DNA of 12,146 nt from DATEPR01 sp036279295 (GTDB lineage: Bacteria > Actinomycetota > Actinomycetes > Mycobacteriales > Pseudonocardiaceae): NCBI GenBank assembly GCA_036279295.1, contig DASUJK010000257.1, forward strand, positions 1 through 12,146. Direction: 5' to 3'. This document shows positions 6,794-12,146 of this stretch, piece by piece. The translations under genes and the position numbers were made by a program. The notes under the pieces are model-generated. The model did no database searches. It was not told the DNA's origin and saw only the letters and a list, made by a program, of their open reading frames with translations. Numbering within the stretch: the first letter of the stretch is position 1; the number at the start of each line of letters is the position of its first letter.

Positions 6794-7312
6794 TCAGTTG
6801 TTCCCGCCGCTACCGCCGCCGTCCCCCTTGGGCGGCTCGTGGTGCGTCGGGGGCTTGGGGTGCTTGGGCGGCTTGGGGTGGTGCGTCGGGGGCTTGGGGT
6901 GGTGCGTCTTGGTGGTCGTCGGAGGCGCGGTCGTCGTGGTCGGCGGGGCCGTGGTCGTGGTGGGTGGCGGCTCGGTCGTCCTGGTCGGCGGAGTCGTCTT
7001 CGGCGTGGTCGGCGGCACCGTGGCCGGCTTGGTGTGGTGCGGGGTGGCCGGGTGGGTGGCCGGCGCGACGGCGCATGGCGTGGCGGCGTTCGCCATGTGC
7101 GATGTGGTCATCATCGTGCCGAGGCAGGCAAGCATCCCCAGCCCGACGACGAGCGCCACCGAGCCGGTGAGCCGCTTGCTCCGCCTGCGGGCCACCAACG
7201 TGAGCCCGACGGCGGCTGCGACGAGAAGGAGAGCCGCGATGCCCATGGTGATGCGGCCACCGGTGGTGGCGCCGCCACCCGCGTCAATGCCGCAGGCTGC
7301 GAGTACGTTCAT
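6794..7312 (-). CDS. Two-helix membrane protein with Thr/Pro/His-rich outer tail; sorting-signal-like N-terminus
   Basis: This 172-residue protein has no recognised domain. From ATG at 7312 (AGGA 7 nt upstream; ATG at 7330 has no such site) it reads LAACG at residues 4-8, a Gly-rich linker, a hydrophobic helix (21-41) and RRRSKR (42-47). A second hydrophobic helix (about 50-69) ends in ANA-A (74-77), a possible signal-peptidase site. Residues 85-161 are low complexity: TTTTAPP repeats, then HHPKPPT-type repeats, ending in GDGGGSGGNN. This topology puts the tail outside the cell, long enough to cross the wall. The adjacent sortase, 20 nt downstream, makes it the obvious partner or substrate. 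The LAxxG-hydrophobic-RRR order is that of a C-terminal sorting signal, but it stands at the N-terminus with Cys in place of the usual Thr. Confidence 0.75.
   Translation of the reverse strand: MNVLAACGIDAGGGATTGGRITMGIAALLLVAAAVGLTLVARRRSKRLTGSVALVVGLGMLACLGTMMTTSHMANAATPCAVAPATHPATPHHTKPATVPPTTPKTTPPTRTTEPPPTTTTAPPTTTTAPPTTTKTHHPKPPTHHPKPPKHPKPPTHHEPPKGDGGGSGGNN
6839..6910. repeat. Short tandem repeats encoding the His/Pro-rich tail
   Basis: Copies of GTGGTGCGTCGGGGGCTTGG (plus-strand reading) start at 6839 and 6878, with a partial copy at 6899. The last two are 21 bp apart. They encode HHPKPPT-like units of the membrane protein. Such in-frame repeats can change number by slippage. A related degenerate run of GGTCGTGGTGG-type units at about 6910-6975 encodes the TTTTAPP part. 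Confidence 0.6.
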
Positions 7313-7435
7313 TCCGTGTTCCTGTCTCATGTTTCGGGTGAGTCCACAACGGACGGTGGCTGCCCGAACATAAGGCGACAGGACAAGGAAAGCATTGTCA
7401 GGACGAGTGAAAATTCGACACCGACCGAGTGATCT
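7313..7435 (-). promoter_or_regulatory. Promoter-bearing gap before the membrane-protein/sortase pair
   Basis: This 123-bp gap separates the GT4 stop from the membrane-protein start and is clearly richer in A/T than its surroundings. It includes an inverted repeat GACAA-N8-TTGTC at 7382-7399. A TATGTT hexamer (minus strand of 7367-7372) could be a -10 box, with the inverted repeat overlapping its -35 region, but no good -35 hexamer is visible. It suggests that the sortase pair is transcribed separately from the glycosyltransferase. I see no hairpin terminator for the GT4 gene here. Confidence 0.35.
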
Positions 7436-8689
7436 TCAGCCGAACGCGTTGCCGGTCGCGATCTTCGGACGGCCGAGTTCGTCGTCGTGGGTCCCGGTGC
7501 TCGCCAGTGCGTAGACATCGGCGGTCGCGGTCGCGATGCGGTCCCAGTCGAAGTCGACGGCGAGCCTGCCGCGGGCCGCTCTGGCGCGGGTCCGGGCCGC
7601 TGCCGGGTCGGCCAGCACGGTGTGCACGGCGTCCGCCATGGCTGGCACGTTGCCAGGTGGGAAGGCAACGCCGGTCCGCCCGTCGATGACCACCTCACCG
7701 AGCCCACCGGCCGTCGATGCCACCAGCGGGGCACCGGCCGCAGCCGCCTCCAGGGCCACGATGCCGAACGGCTCGTACCGGCTGGGCAGCACCACCGCGT
7801 CGGCAGCGGCCAGCGCGGCGCGTAGTTCACGGTCGGACAGGTGCCCGACGAAGTCCACCGCCCTGCGCACCCGATGCTTGCGTGCCACGGCCAGCAGTTC
7901 CTGCTCCTGCCGCCCCTTGCCGGCCACCACCAGCCGCGTGCCGGGGTGCCGCGCCCGGATCCTGGGCAGCGCGGCGATCAGGTCGTGCACGCCCTTCTCC
8001 CACTCCAGCCGCCCGAAGAACAGCAACAGCGGCGTGCCGTCCGGACCGTGCTGCCGGCGCACCGCGGCCACCTCGGTGGCGCCGATCCGCCACGCTCTGG
8101 CCTGGATGCCGTTGTGGATCACCGTGATGGCCTCCGGCTCCACGTCGAACAGGTGCGCCACCTCGCGACGCATCGCCGTCGAACACGTGACCAGCGCGTC
8201 GGCCCGGTTGGCCAGCCACCATTCCACCGAGTGGACCTGCTGGTTCAGCGGCTGGGACAGCCAACCGGCGTGCCGGCCGGCCTCGGTGGCGTGCACCGTG
8301 GCCACCAGCGGCACACCGAGCTGGTCGGCCACCGCGACGGCCGGATGGGTGACCAGCCAGTCGTGCGCGTGCACCACGTCGGGCCGCCAACCACGCAGCA
8401 GCCGGTGTGCCGCCCGGATCATGGCGTGGCCCATGGCGAGGGTCCACGCCACCAGGTCACGCTCGAACGCGAGGTGTGGCGGGTCCTCGGCGACCCGCAC
8501 CACGCGGACCCGTTCGGCCACGGTGTCCTGCGTTGGATGGGTACTGGCGTCCGTCCCCGACTCGTGCCGGCACAGCACGACGACGTCGTGCCCCTGGGCC
8601 GCCAACCGGGTGGCCAGGGCATGCACATGCCGGCCGAGCCCGCCGACGACGACGGGCGGGTACTCCCAGGACAACATCAGTACACGCAT
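7436..8689 (-). CDS. GT4-family alpha-glucan glycosyltransferase (Rv3032-type)
   Basis: This 417-residue GT-B fold enzyme opens with MRVLMLSWEYPPVVVGGLGR, the GGLGRHV loop (16-22) being typical of glycogen-synthase-like donor/acceptor binding. The C-terminal domain has FFGRLEWEKGVHD (224-236) and the EX7E motif of retaining GT4 enzymes: Glu306 and Glu314 in YEPFGIVALEAAAAG. In sequence it closely resembles mycobacterial Rv3032 as I remember it, which elongates alpha-1,4-glucan for MGLP and capsular glucan. ATG at 8689 matches the family N-terminus. The upstream open frame to 8782 would add an unrelated tail. The ribosome binding site is weak (GAGGA about 13 nt upstream). In mycobacteria it directly follows the GH57 gene; here about 400 bp and an opposite-strand ORF intervene, so it probably has its own promoter. 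Confidence 0.92.
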   Translation of the reverse strand: MRVLMLSWEYPPVVVGGLGRHVHALATRLAAQGHDVVVLCRHESGTDASTHPTQDTVAERVRVVRVAEDPPHLAFERDLVAWTLAMGHAMIRAAHRLLRGWRPDVVHAHDWLVTHPAVAVADQLGVPLVATVHATEAGRHAGWLSQPLNQQVHSVEWWLANRADALVTCSTAMRREVAHLFDVEPEAITVIHNGIQARAWRIGATEVAAVRRQHGPDGTPLLLFFGRLEWEKGVHDLIAALPRIRARHPGTRLVVAGKGRQEQELLAVARKHRVRRAVDFVGHLSDRELRAALAAADAVVLPSRYEPFGIVALEAAAAGAPLVASTAGGLGEVVIDGRTGVAFPPGNVPAMADAVHTVLADPAAARTRARAARGRLAVDFDWDRIATATADVYALASTGTHDDELGRPKIATGNAFG

Positions 8690-8735
8690 GATCGGACTGA
8701 TCCTCGCATCTCCCCGGTGGAAGCTACTGGTCGGT

Positions 8736-8767
8736 ATCCTATTGGCCTGCTGATCCACATTGTGGAT
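8736..8767 (-). promoter_or_regulatory. Putative GT4 promoter with a perfect palindromic operator
   Basis: ATCCACA-T-TGTGGAT at 8753-8767 is a perfect 7-bp inverted repeat with a 1-nt centre. It starts 64 bp upstream of the GT4 start codon. TAGGAT on the minus strand at 8741-8736 could be the -10 box, which places the palindrome over the -35 region, as for a repressor or activator site. Each arm also resembles a DnaA box (consensus TTATCCACA) with one or two mismatches. The regulator is unknown. Confidence 0.45.
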
Positions 8768-8970
8768 AGGCGAAACGGACATCCGGCGGTACGGTGCTCA
8801 GAACCGTCCGGGGCCGGGTGGTCGCCGTAGGTGGCGCCGGACGTGGTAGTACGCTCGCTCAGCTGAGAACTTGCCGAGTACTGTCCTTGATCTGTCCATT
8901 CACGGTCCGCCTCCTGAGCCGTACCGTGTGTGACGGTGCCCGCGCCCGCGGACACTGGTGGGAGGTAGCG

Positions 8971-9123
8971 ATGACCGTCTGGTCGTTCGCTCCATGGCTG
9001 ATCGCTTTGCTCGTCGCACTGGGACTTGGCGTCTTCGGTCGGTTCAGTGACTTCCGGTCCAGGCAGAGCCGCGATGTTGAGCCCGAGAACGTCGATCAGG
9101 GGTCGTATCCCGAGGACAACTGA
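8971..9123 (+). CDS. Small single-pass membrane protein, hypothetical
   Basis: This 50-residue ORF starts with ATG at 8971, 4 nt after GGAGGT (8961-8966). One hydrophobic segment (about residues 5-22, SFAPWLIALLVALGLGVF) is followed by an Arg-containing stretch (GRFSDFRSRQSRD) and an acidic tail ending YPEDN. By the positive-inside rule the tail would be cytoplasmic. Roughly three quarters of its third positions are G/C. The family is not recognised. It runs opposite to its neighbours, and its last 28 nt overlap the 3' end of the GH57 gene on the other strand. The 281-bp gap before it (8690-8970) is the divergent regulatory region it shares with the GT4 gene. That gap includes a CTCAGCTGAG palindrome at 8858-8867 and an ACGGT/ACCGT hairpin at 8791-8807. 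Confidence 0.6.
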   Translation: MTVWSFAPWLIALLVALGLGVFGRFSDFRSRQSRDVEPENVDQGSYPEDN

Positions 9124-10619
9124 CACCGCAGGTCCCGGGCGTCCAGATGCCCGAACGGTCCATCGGCGGCGCGAAAGTCGGCCGCTCCAATTCGTAACGC
9201 GGCAGCCAGTTCGAGGGTCCGCGCACGGTGTCGCGCCGCACGCCGTCTCGCATAGTCGGCAGCCGAGTCCTTGGTGACCATGAACGCCCAGTCGCTGGAC
9301 AGCGTCAACAGGGCTTCCCGGACGAGTTCGTCGGCGAGCGGGTTCCGGTGGTCGCCGACGAACTCGTCCACAGTGGACAGCAAGTCGCGTTGCACTGCCG
9401 CGCCGGCTTCGACCATGTCGGCCACCTGCTCGCCGTCCCACACCCGCCAGTCCTTGCCGGAACCCCAGGACGAAGCCGGCAACTCGACCGGCGACCCGAG
9501 ATGCCCGGCGGCCAGCGCGCCGCCCAGCGTGCTGACCCGTACCCCGGCCTCGGGCAGTGCGCGCAGCACACCCTCCAGCCACGCTGGACCCTCGTGCCAC
9601 CAGTGGCCGAACAGTTCCGTGTCGTACGCGGCCACCACCAAACCAGGATGGCCGTCCCGGTCCCGCACGGCACGCAGCCGAGCCACCACCGTGGCCACGA
9701 AGTCGTCGACATGCCCACGCACGGCCACCGCGGCGAGTGCCGGGTCGTAGGGCTTCTTGTCCTCCGGTGCCACCTGCCGACCGGTCACCCGCGCCGGCTT
9801 CAGACCGGACGGATGGTCGTACGTGTGGAAGTCGCGATACGCCGGATCACCGGGATAACCGGCCTTCGGCGACCACACCCGGTACGTCACGTCGAGATCG
9901 CGGGCGAAGCACACGACATCGCTGTCGCCGACCGGATGCGCCGCCGACGTCCGGCCGCGCAATGCCGGACCGTCGACCAGGAACCGCCGCACGCCCGCGG
10001 CCGCGTAGTCGTGTTCCATGCCGGGCGCGTAGCCGCACTCCGGGGCCCAGATGCCAGCCGGGGCACTGCCGATCCGCAGCCGCGTGTCGGCCAGTCCGGT
10101 GCGCAGCGCGAACCCGCGGACCCGGCTGTCCAGCAGCGGCTGGAACGGATGAGTGGCAGGCCCGCCGAGCAGTTCCACCACAGCGGAGTCGACCAGCGGC
10201 CGCAGCACCGGGGAAAACCCGTGTCGCCACTTCGTTTCGAAGGTCTCCAACGCGGCACCGGCCGCCCGGTACTCGGCCGCAGCCAGCGCCTGGAGTGCCG
10301 GGGCTGCTTTCCACCTGCCGTGCCAGCGGGTGGCCGCGTAGCTCGCCCGCAACTGCCAGCCGCCCAGCCATTCGTGGAACGCGCGTAGGCAGTACGGGTC
10401 GTCCAGTTGGGCCGCGAGCACCGGAGTGACACCCAGCGTCAACACGTCCCGCCTGCCCTCGGCGGCCAATCGGGTCAACACGTCGACCACCGGCAGGTAC
10501 GAGTGCGCCCACGCCTGGTACAGCCATTCCTCGCCGACCGGCCAGGAACCGTGATGCGCCAACCACGGCAGGTGGCTGTGCAGCACGAGACAGAACGTGC
10601 CGACCGGTTCGTCGCTCAC
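9096..10619 (-). CDS. GH57 glycoside hydrolase / 1,4-alpha-glucan branching enzyme (Rv3031-type)
   Basis: This 507-residue enzyme opens with the GH57 signature LVLHSHLPWLAHHG (11-24). It carries GIWAPECGYAPG (189-200) with the catalytic nucleophile Glu194, and YDTELFGHWW (332-341) with the acid/base Asp333. The C-terminal DUF1957-like part includes PASSWGSGKDW (381-391) and SSDWAFMVTKDSAADYARRR (441-460). These are the features of GH57 alpha-1,4-glucan branching enzymes, which cut an alpha-1,4 chain and rejoin it by an alpha-1,6 link in the cytosol. The mycobacterial orthologue is proposed to branch MGLP. It starts at GTG 10619, overlapping the methyltransferase stop as GTGA (10616-10619), so the two are translationally coupled. 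Its last 28 nt overlap the small plus-strand ORF. Confidence 0.93.
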   Translation of the reverse strand: MSDEPVGTFCLVLHSHLPWLAHHGSWPVGEEWLYQAWAHSYLPVVDVLTRLAAEGRRDVLTLGVTPVLAAQLDDPYCLRAFHEWLGGWQLRASYAATRWHGRWKAAPALQALAAAEYRAAGAALETFETKWRHGFSPVLRPLVDSAVVELLGGPATHPFQPLLDSRVRGFALRTGLADTRLRIGSAPAGIWAPECGYAPGMEHDYAAAGVRRFLVDGPALRGRTSAAHPVGDSDVVCFARDLDVTYRVWSPKAGYPGDPAYRDFHTYDHPSGLKPARVTGRQVAPEDKKPYDPALAAVAVRGHVDDFVATVVARLRAVRDRDGHPGLVVAAYDTELFGHWWHEGPAWLEGVLRALPEAGVRVSTLGGALAAGHLGSPVELPASSWGSGKDWRVWDGEQVADMVEAGAAVQRDLLSTVDEFVGDHRNPLADELVREALLTLSSDWAFMVTKDSAADYARRRAARHRARTLELAAALRIGAADFRAADGPFGHLDARDLRCQLSSGYDP

Positions 10620-11410
10620 TCGGGGACCCTCGCCACCGCGACCAGATCCAGGCTCGCGGCCACGTCCGTGTCGTGCACGTCGAAGTCGGCTGCCAGCACC
10701 GATGCCACGTCGGCCAGCAGACCGGCGGGCCAGATCGCTTCGCCGGGCAGGTGACCCAGGACCACGCCGACCTGCGCGTCGATCAGTGAACCGCCGTGGG
10801 CGGCGTCCAGTTCGCGCAGCCGGGGACCGTGGTGCAGACCGCCGAGGAAGTCGATGCCGAACCCGGCATCATGCAGCAGATCTGCCAGTTCGTCGGCTGC
10901 GAGTTCCCTGGTGTGGAAGGGATTCAGCGGTGTGTCCTGGCCGGGGGAGAACGTCAGCCGGTTCGGCGTGGTGATCAACAGCGTGCCACCGGACCGCAGC
11001 ACACGCCGGCACTCGCCAAGGAAACCGACCTGGTCCCACAGGTGTTCGATGACCTGGAAATTGGCCACCACGTCCACCGCCGCCGACCGCACCGGCAGTG
11101 TGACGAGATTGGTCTGTACCGTCGTGACCTGCGGGTATCGGGCTCGGACGTGCGCGCAGGACGGTTCGTCGTAGTCTGCCGCGACCACCGCGGCCGCGAC
11201 CTCGGCGATCAGCGCGGCGCCGTAGCCCTCACCGCAGCCGGCATCCAGCACGACGGCGTCGGCGCAGTGTGGCAGCAGCCACGCATAGGCGGCCTCGTGG
11301 CGCCGGAACCAGTAGTTTTCCTCTGGCAGGTCGGGAACGGTGCGCTCACCGGTCAACGGCAATGGCTCGCCGGGTGGCGTGCCGTTCTTCACGGTCTGCA
11401 CGTCGGGCAC
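10616..11410 (-). CDS. SAM-dependent methyltransferase of the glucan cluster (Rv3030-type)
   Basis: This class I methyltransferase of about 264 residues has motif I VLDAGCGEGYGAAL (54-67) and, after it, AADYDEPSCAHVRARYP. Further on are NFQVIEHLWDQVGFLGECRR and LLITTPNRLTFSPG, typical Methyltransf_11-type landmarks. The N-terminal LTGERTVPDL...ENYWFRRHE block and the PLNPFHTREL block match my memory of mycobacterial Rv3030, a proposed glucose O-methyltransferase of MGLP synthesis. The start is uncertain. GTG at 11410, 11401 or 11392 all sit just before the conserved LTGERT block, and none has a clear Shine-Dalgarno. The ATG at 11500 is open but would overlap the divergent gene start and leave no promoter room. 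It is coupled to the GH57 gene by a 4-nt overlap. Confidence 0.88.
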   Translation of the reverse strand: MPDVQTVKNGTPPGEPLPLTGERTVPDLPEENYWFRRHEAAYAWLLPHCADAVVLDAGCGEGYGAALIAEVAAAVVAADYDEPSCAHVRARYPQVTTVQTNLVTLPVRSAAVDVVANFQVIEHLWDQVGFLGECRRVLRSGGTLLITTPNRLTFSPGQDTPLNPFHTRELAADELADLLHDAGFGIDFLGGLHHGPRLRELDAAHGGSLIDAQVGVVLGHLPGEAIWPAGLLADVASVLAADFDVHDTDVAASLDLVAVARVPE

Positions 11411-11464
11411 GGTAGCCGACCAGGGGCACTGGCGCGTCAGCGGCGCGGGAGTGCCAGGAGCGAA

Positions 11465-11489
11465 GCGACTCAGTAGGCGACTCAGGAGG
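11465..11489 (+). repeat. 12-bp tandem repeat overlapping a ribosome binding site
   Basis: GCGACTCAGTAG is followed at once by GCGACTCAGGAG (11465-11488, 11 of 12 identical). The second copy runs into the GGAGG (11485-11489) that is the Shine-Dalgarno of the oxidoreductase at 11499. It lies in the short divergent region between the methyltransferase and that gene. It could be a paired binding site for a regulator of one or both, or a chance duplication. Confidence 0.45.
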
Positions 11490-11498
11490 TCATGACAC

Positions 11499-11933
11499 AT
11501 GTCGAGCACGAGCCAGCCGAAGGACAGCCCGGTCGGATGGGTGGGCGACCACATCCGCCAGTACGTGGAAAGCGGTGGCACGGACGGCTACGAGTGGCGC
11601 GGCACGACGATCCTGCTGCTCACCACCACCGGCCGCAAGACCGGCACGCAGCACCGGACCGCGCTGATCTACCGGGCGGACGGCGACAGCTTCGTGATCG
11701 TCGCGTCCAAGGGTGGCGCCCCGAAGCACCCGGCGTGGTACCTCAACCTGACCGCCAACCCGGACGTGACCGTCCAGGTGAAGGACGAGGAGTTCGCAGG
11801 CCGGGCGCGGCTGGCCGAGGGTGACGAGCGCGAGCGGCTGTGGAAGCTGATGGTCGAGGTGTGGCCGTCCTACGACGAGTACCAGGCCAAGACCGAGCGG
11901 GAGATCCCGGTAGTGGTGATCGACAAGGTGTGA
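11499..11933 (+). CDS. Deazaflavin (F420)-dependent nitroreductase-family oxidoreductase (Ddn-like)
   Basis: This 144-residue, single-domain split-barrel protein belongs to the F420H2-dependent quinone reductase/Ddn group. The recognisable blocks are LLLTTTGRKTGTQHRTALIY (39-58) and VIVASKGGAPKHPAWYLNLT (66-85), which form the F420 phosphate and deazaflavin binding surface. It ends REIPVVVID. The family reduces quinones, nitro compounds or other acceptors with F420H2, often at the membrane; the acceptor here is unknown. ATG at 11499 follows GGAGG by 9 nt. An ATG at 11492 is in a different frame. It is divergent from the methyltransferase gene and ends before a strong hairpin, so it is probably monocistronic. 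Its presence implies that the host makes F420. Confidence 0.92.
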   Translation: MSSTSQPKDSPVGWVGDHIRQYVESGGTDGYEWRGTTILLLTTTGRKTGTQHRTALIYRADGDSFVIVASKGGAPKHPAWYLNLTANPDVTVQVKDEEFAGRARLAEGDERERLWKLMVEVWPSYDEYQAKTEREIPVVVIDKV

Positions 11934-11939
11934 ACGCCG

Positions 11940-11971
11940 GGGGTGGCGACCGGTGGGCCGGTCACCACCCC
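11940..11971. terminator. Strong GC-rich hairpin between convergent genes
   Basis: GGGGTGG (11940-11946) pairs with CCACCCC (11965-11971), and GACCGG (11948-11953) pairs with CCGGTC (11958-11963). There is one C/A mismatch between the two stems and a 4-nt loop, TGGG. It begins 6 nt after the oxidoreductase stop and 6 nt beyond the stop of the convergent gene. There is no U-tract on either side, as is common for actinobacterial terminators. It could serve both directions. Confidence 0.75.
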
Positions 11972-11977
11972 GCCGCG

Positions 11978-12146
11978 TCACAGGTTGAGACTCGCGGTCA
12001 CGCTCGTCGGCAGAGCCGAGTTCAGCGCGCCGCTGGAGAACACGTACTGGCCGTGCTCGACCGACGGTGGCGCCGTCGCGTCGATGTCGCCCTGGGTGAT
12101 GGCCAGCTTGGCCACCGGCACGGTGACGGTCACGCACATCGGTCGC
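11978..12146 (-). CDS. C-terminal end of an unidentified protein, cut by the window edge
   Basis: The minus-strand frame ending at TGA 11980-11978 is open to the right edge. Its 55 visible residues are rich in Thr, Val, Ser and Ala, for example MCVTVTVPVAKLAITQGDID and VFSSGALNSALPTSVTASLN. Third positions are nearly all G/C. The alternating Val/Thr pattern suggests beta-strands of an extracellular or secreted protein, but no family is recognised and the N-terminus is missing. It converges on the oxidoreductase and shares its terminator hairpin. Confidence 0.7.
   Translation of the reverse strand, partial: RPMCVTVTVPVAKLAITQGDIDATAPPSVEHGQYVFSSGALNSALPTSVTASLNL

Noticed and set aside
6839..6975. 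Possible CRISPR-like or other repeat array
   Set aside because: The units are short, adjoin without unique spacers, and stay in frame with a low-complexity protein tail.
6394..7170. Plus-strand open frames rich in Trp/Ser/Gly across the sortase and membrane-protein genes
   Set aside because: Their odd composition is simply the complement of the Thr/Pro/His repeat region. The minus-strand reading has ribosome binding sites and transmembrane structure.
8751..8768. Two DnaA-box-like sequences as a replication origin
   Set aside because: Only two imperfect boxes in a perfect small palindrome, no AT-rich unwinding region, and no dnaA, dnaN or plasmid replication gene nearby. A promoter operator is more likely.
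10616..11581. Upstream starts for the glucan-cluster methyltransferase (ATG at 11500 or beyond)
   Set aside because: They would overlap the well-supported divergent oxidoreductase start and leave no room for either promoter. The conserved family block begins just after the 11410-11392 GTG codons. Not fully excluded.

Overview
The G+C content is high (about 70% in most genes) and third codon positions are strongly G/C. GTG starts and tight operons are common, and there is a deazaflavin (F420)-type oxidoreductase, a class F-like sortase and a glucan-modification gene set. Together these point to a filamentous or mycolata-related actinobacterium, probably of the Pseudonocardiales or a close relative. 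The genus cannot be fixed from the sequence alone.

Layout. (1) Positions 1-868 are a gene graveyard: an interrupted plus-strand reading frame, an unrecognised plus-strand fragment, and on the minus strand a decayed rhodanese-like gene with the tail of the gene that preceded it. (2) Positions 1070-5711 are a plus-strand run: a stand-alone ABC ATPase, an enoyl-CoA hydratase, a SAM methyltransferase, a THUMP-like SAM methyltransferase and a hexapeptide acyltransferase. (3) Positions 5738-7312 hold three minus-strand genes: a MazG-like pyrophosphohydrolase bracketed by a near-perfect 27-bp direct repeat, a sortase, and a two-helix membrane protein with a Thr/Pro/His-rich tail. (4) Positions 7436-11410 hold three minus-strand genes: a GT4 glycosyltransferase, a GH57 glucan-branching-type enzyme and a SAM methyltransferase. 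A small plus-strand membrane ORF lies between the first two. (5) Positions 11499-11933 are an F420-type oxidoreductase, followed by a strong hairpin and the C-terminal end of an unidentified minus-strand protein.

How it fits together. Blocks 2 and 4 match, in content and convergent orientation, the Mycobacterium tuberculosis Rv3030-Rv3032 / Rv3034c-Rv3041c neighbourhood as I remember it. That region is linked to methylglucose lipopolysaccharide (MGLP), a cytosolic methylated and acylated alpha-glucan. Here the GT4 would extend the alpha-1,4-glucan, the GH57 enzyme would branch it, and the methyltransferases and acyltransferase would cap it. The sortase/membrane-protein pair and the MazG gene sit in the middle of this conserved locus. 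The repeat structure suggests that the MazG gene, at least, arrived by a discrete insertion. The most unusual items are that insertion scar, and a membrane protein whose N-terminus looks like a cell-wall sorting signal placed at the wrong end of the protein.
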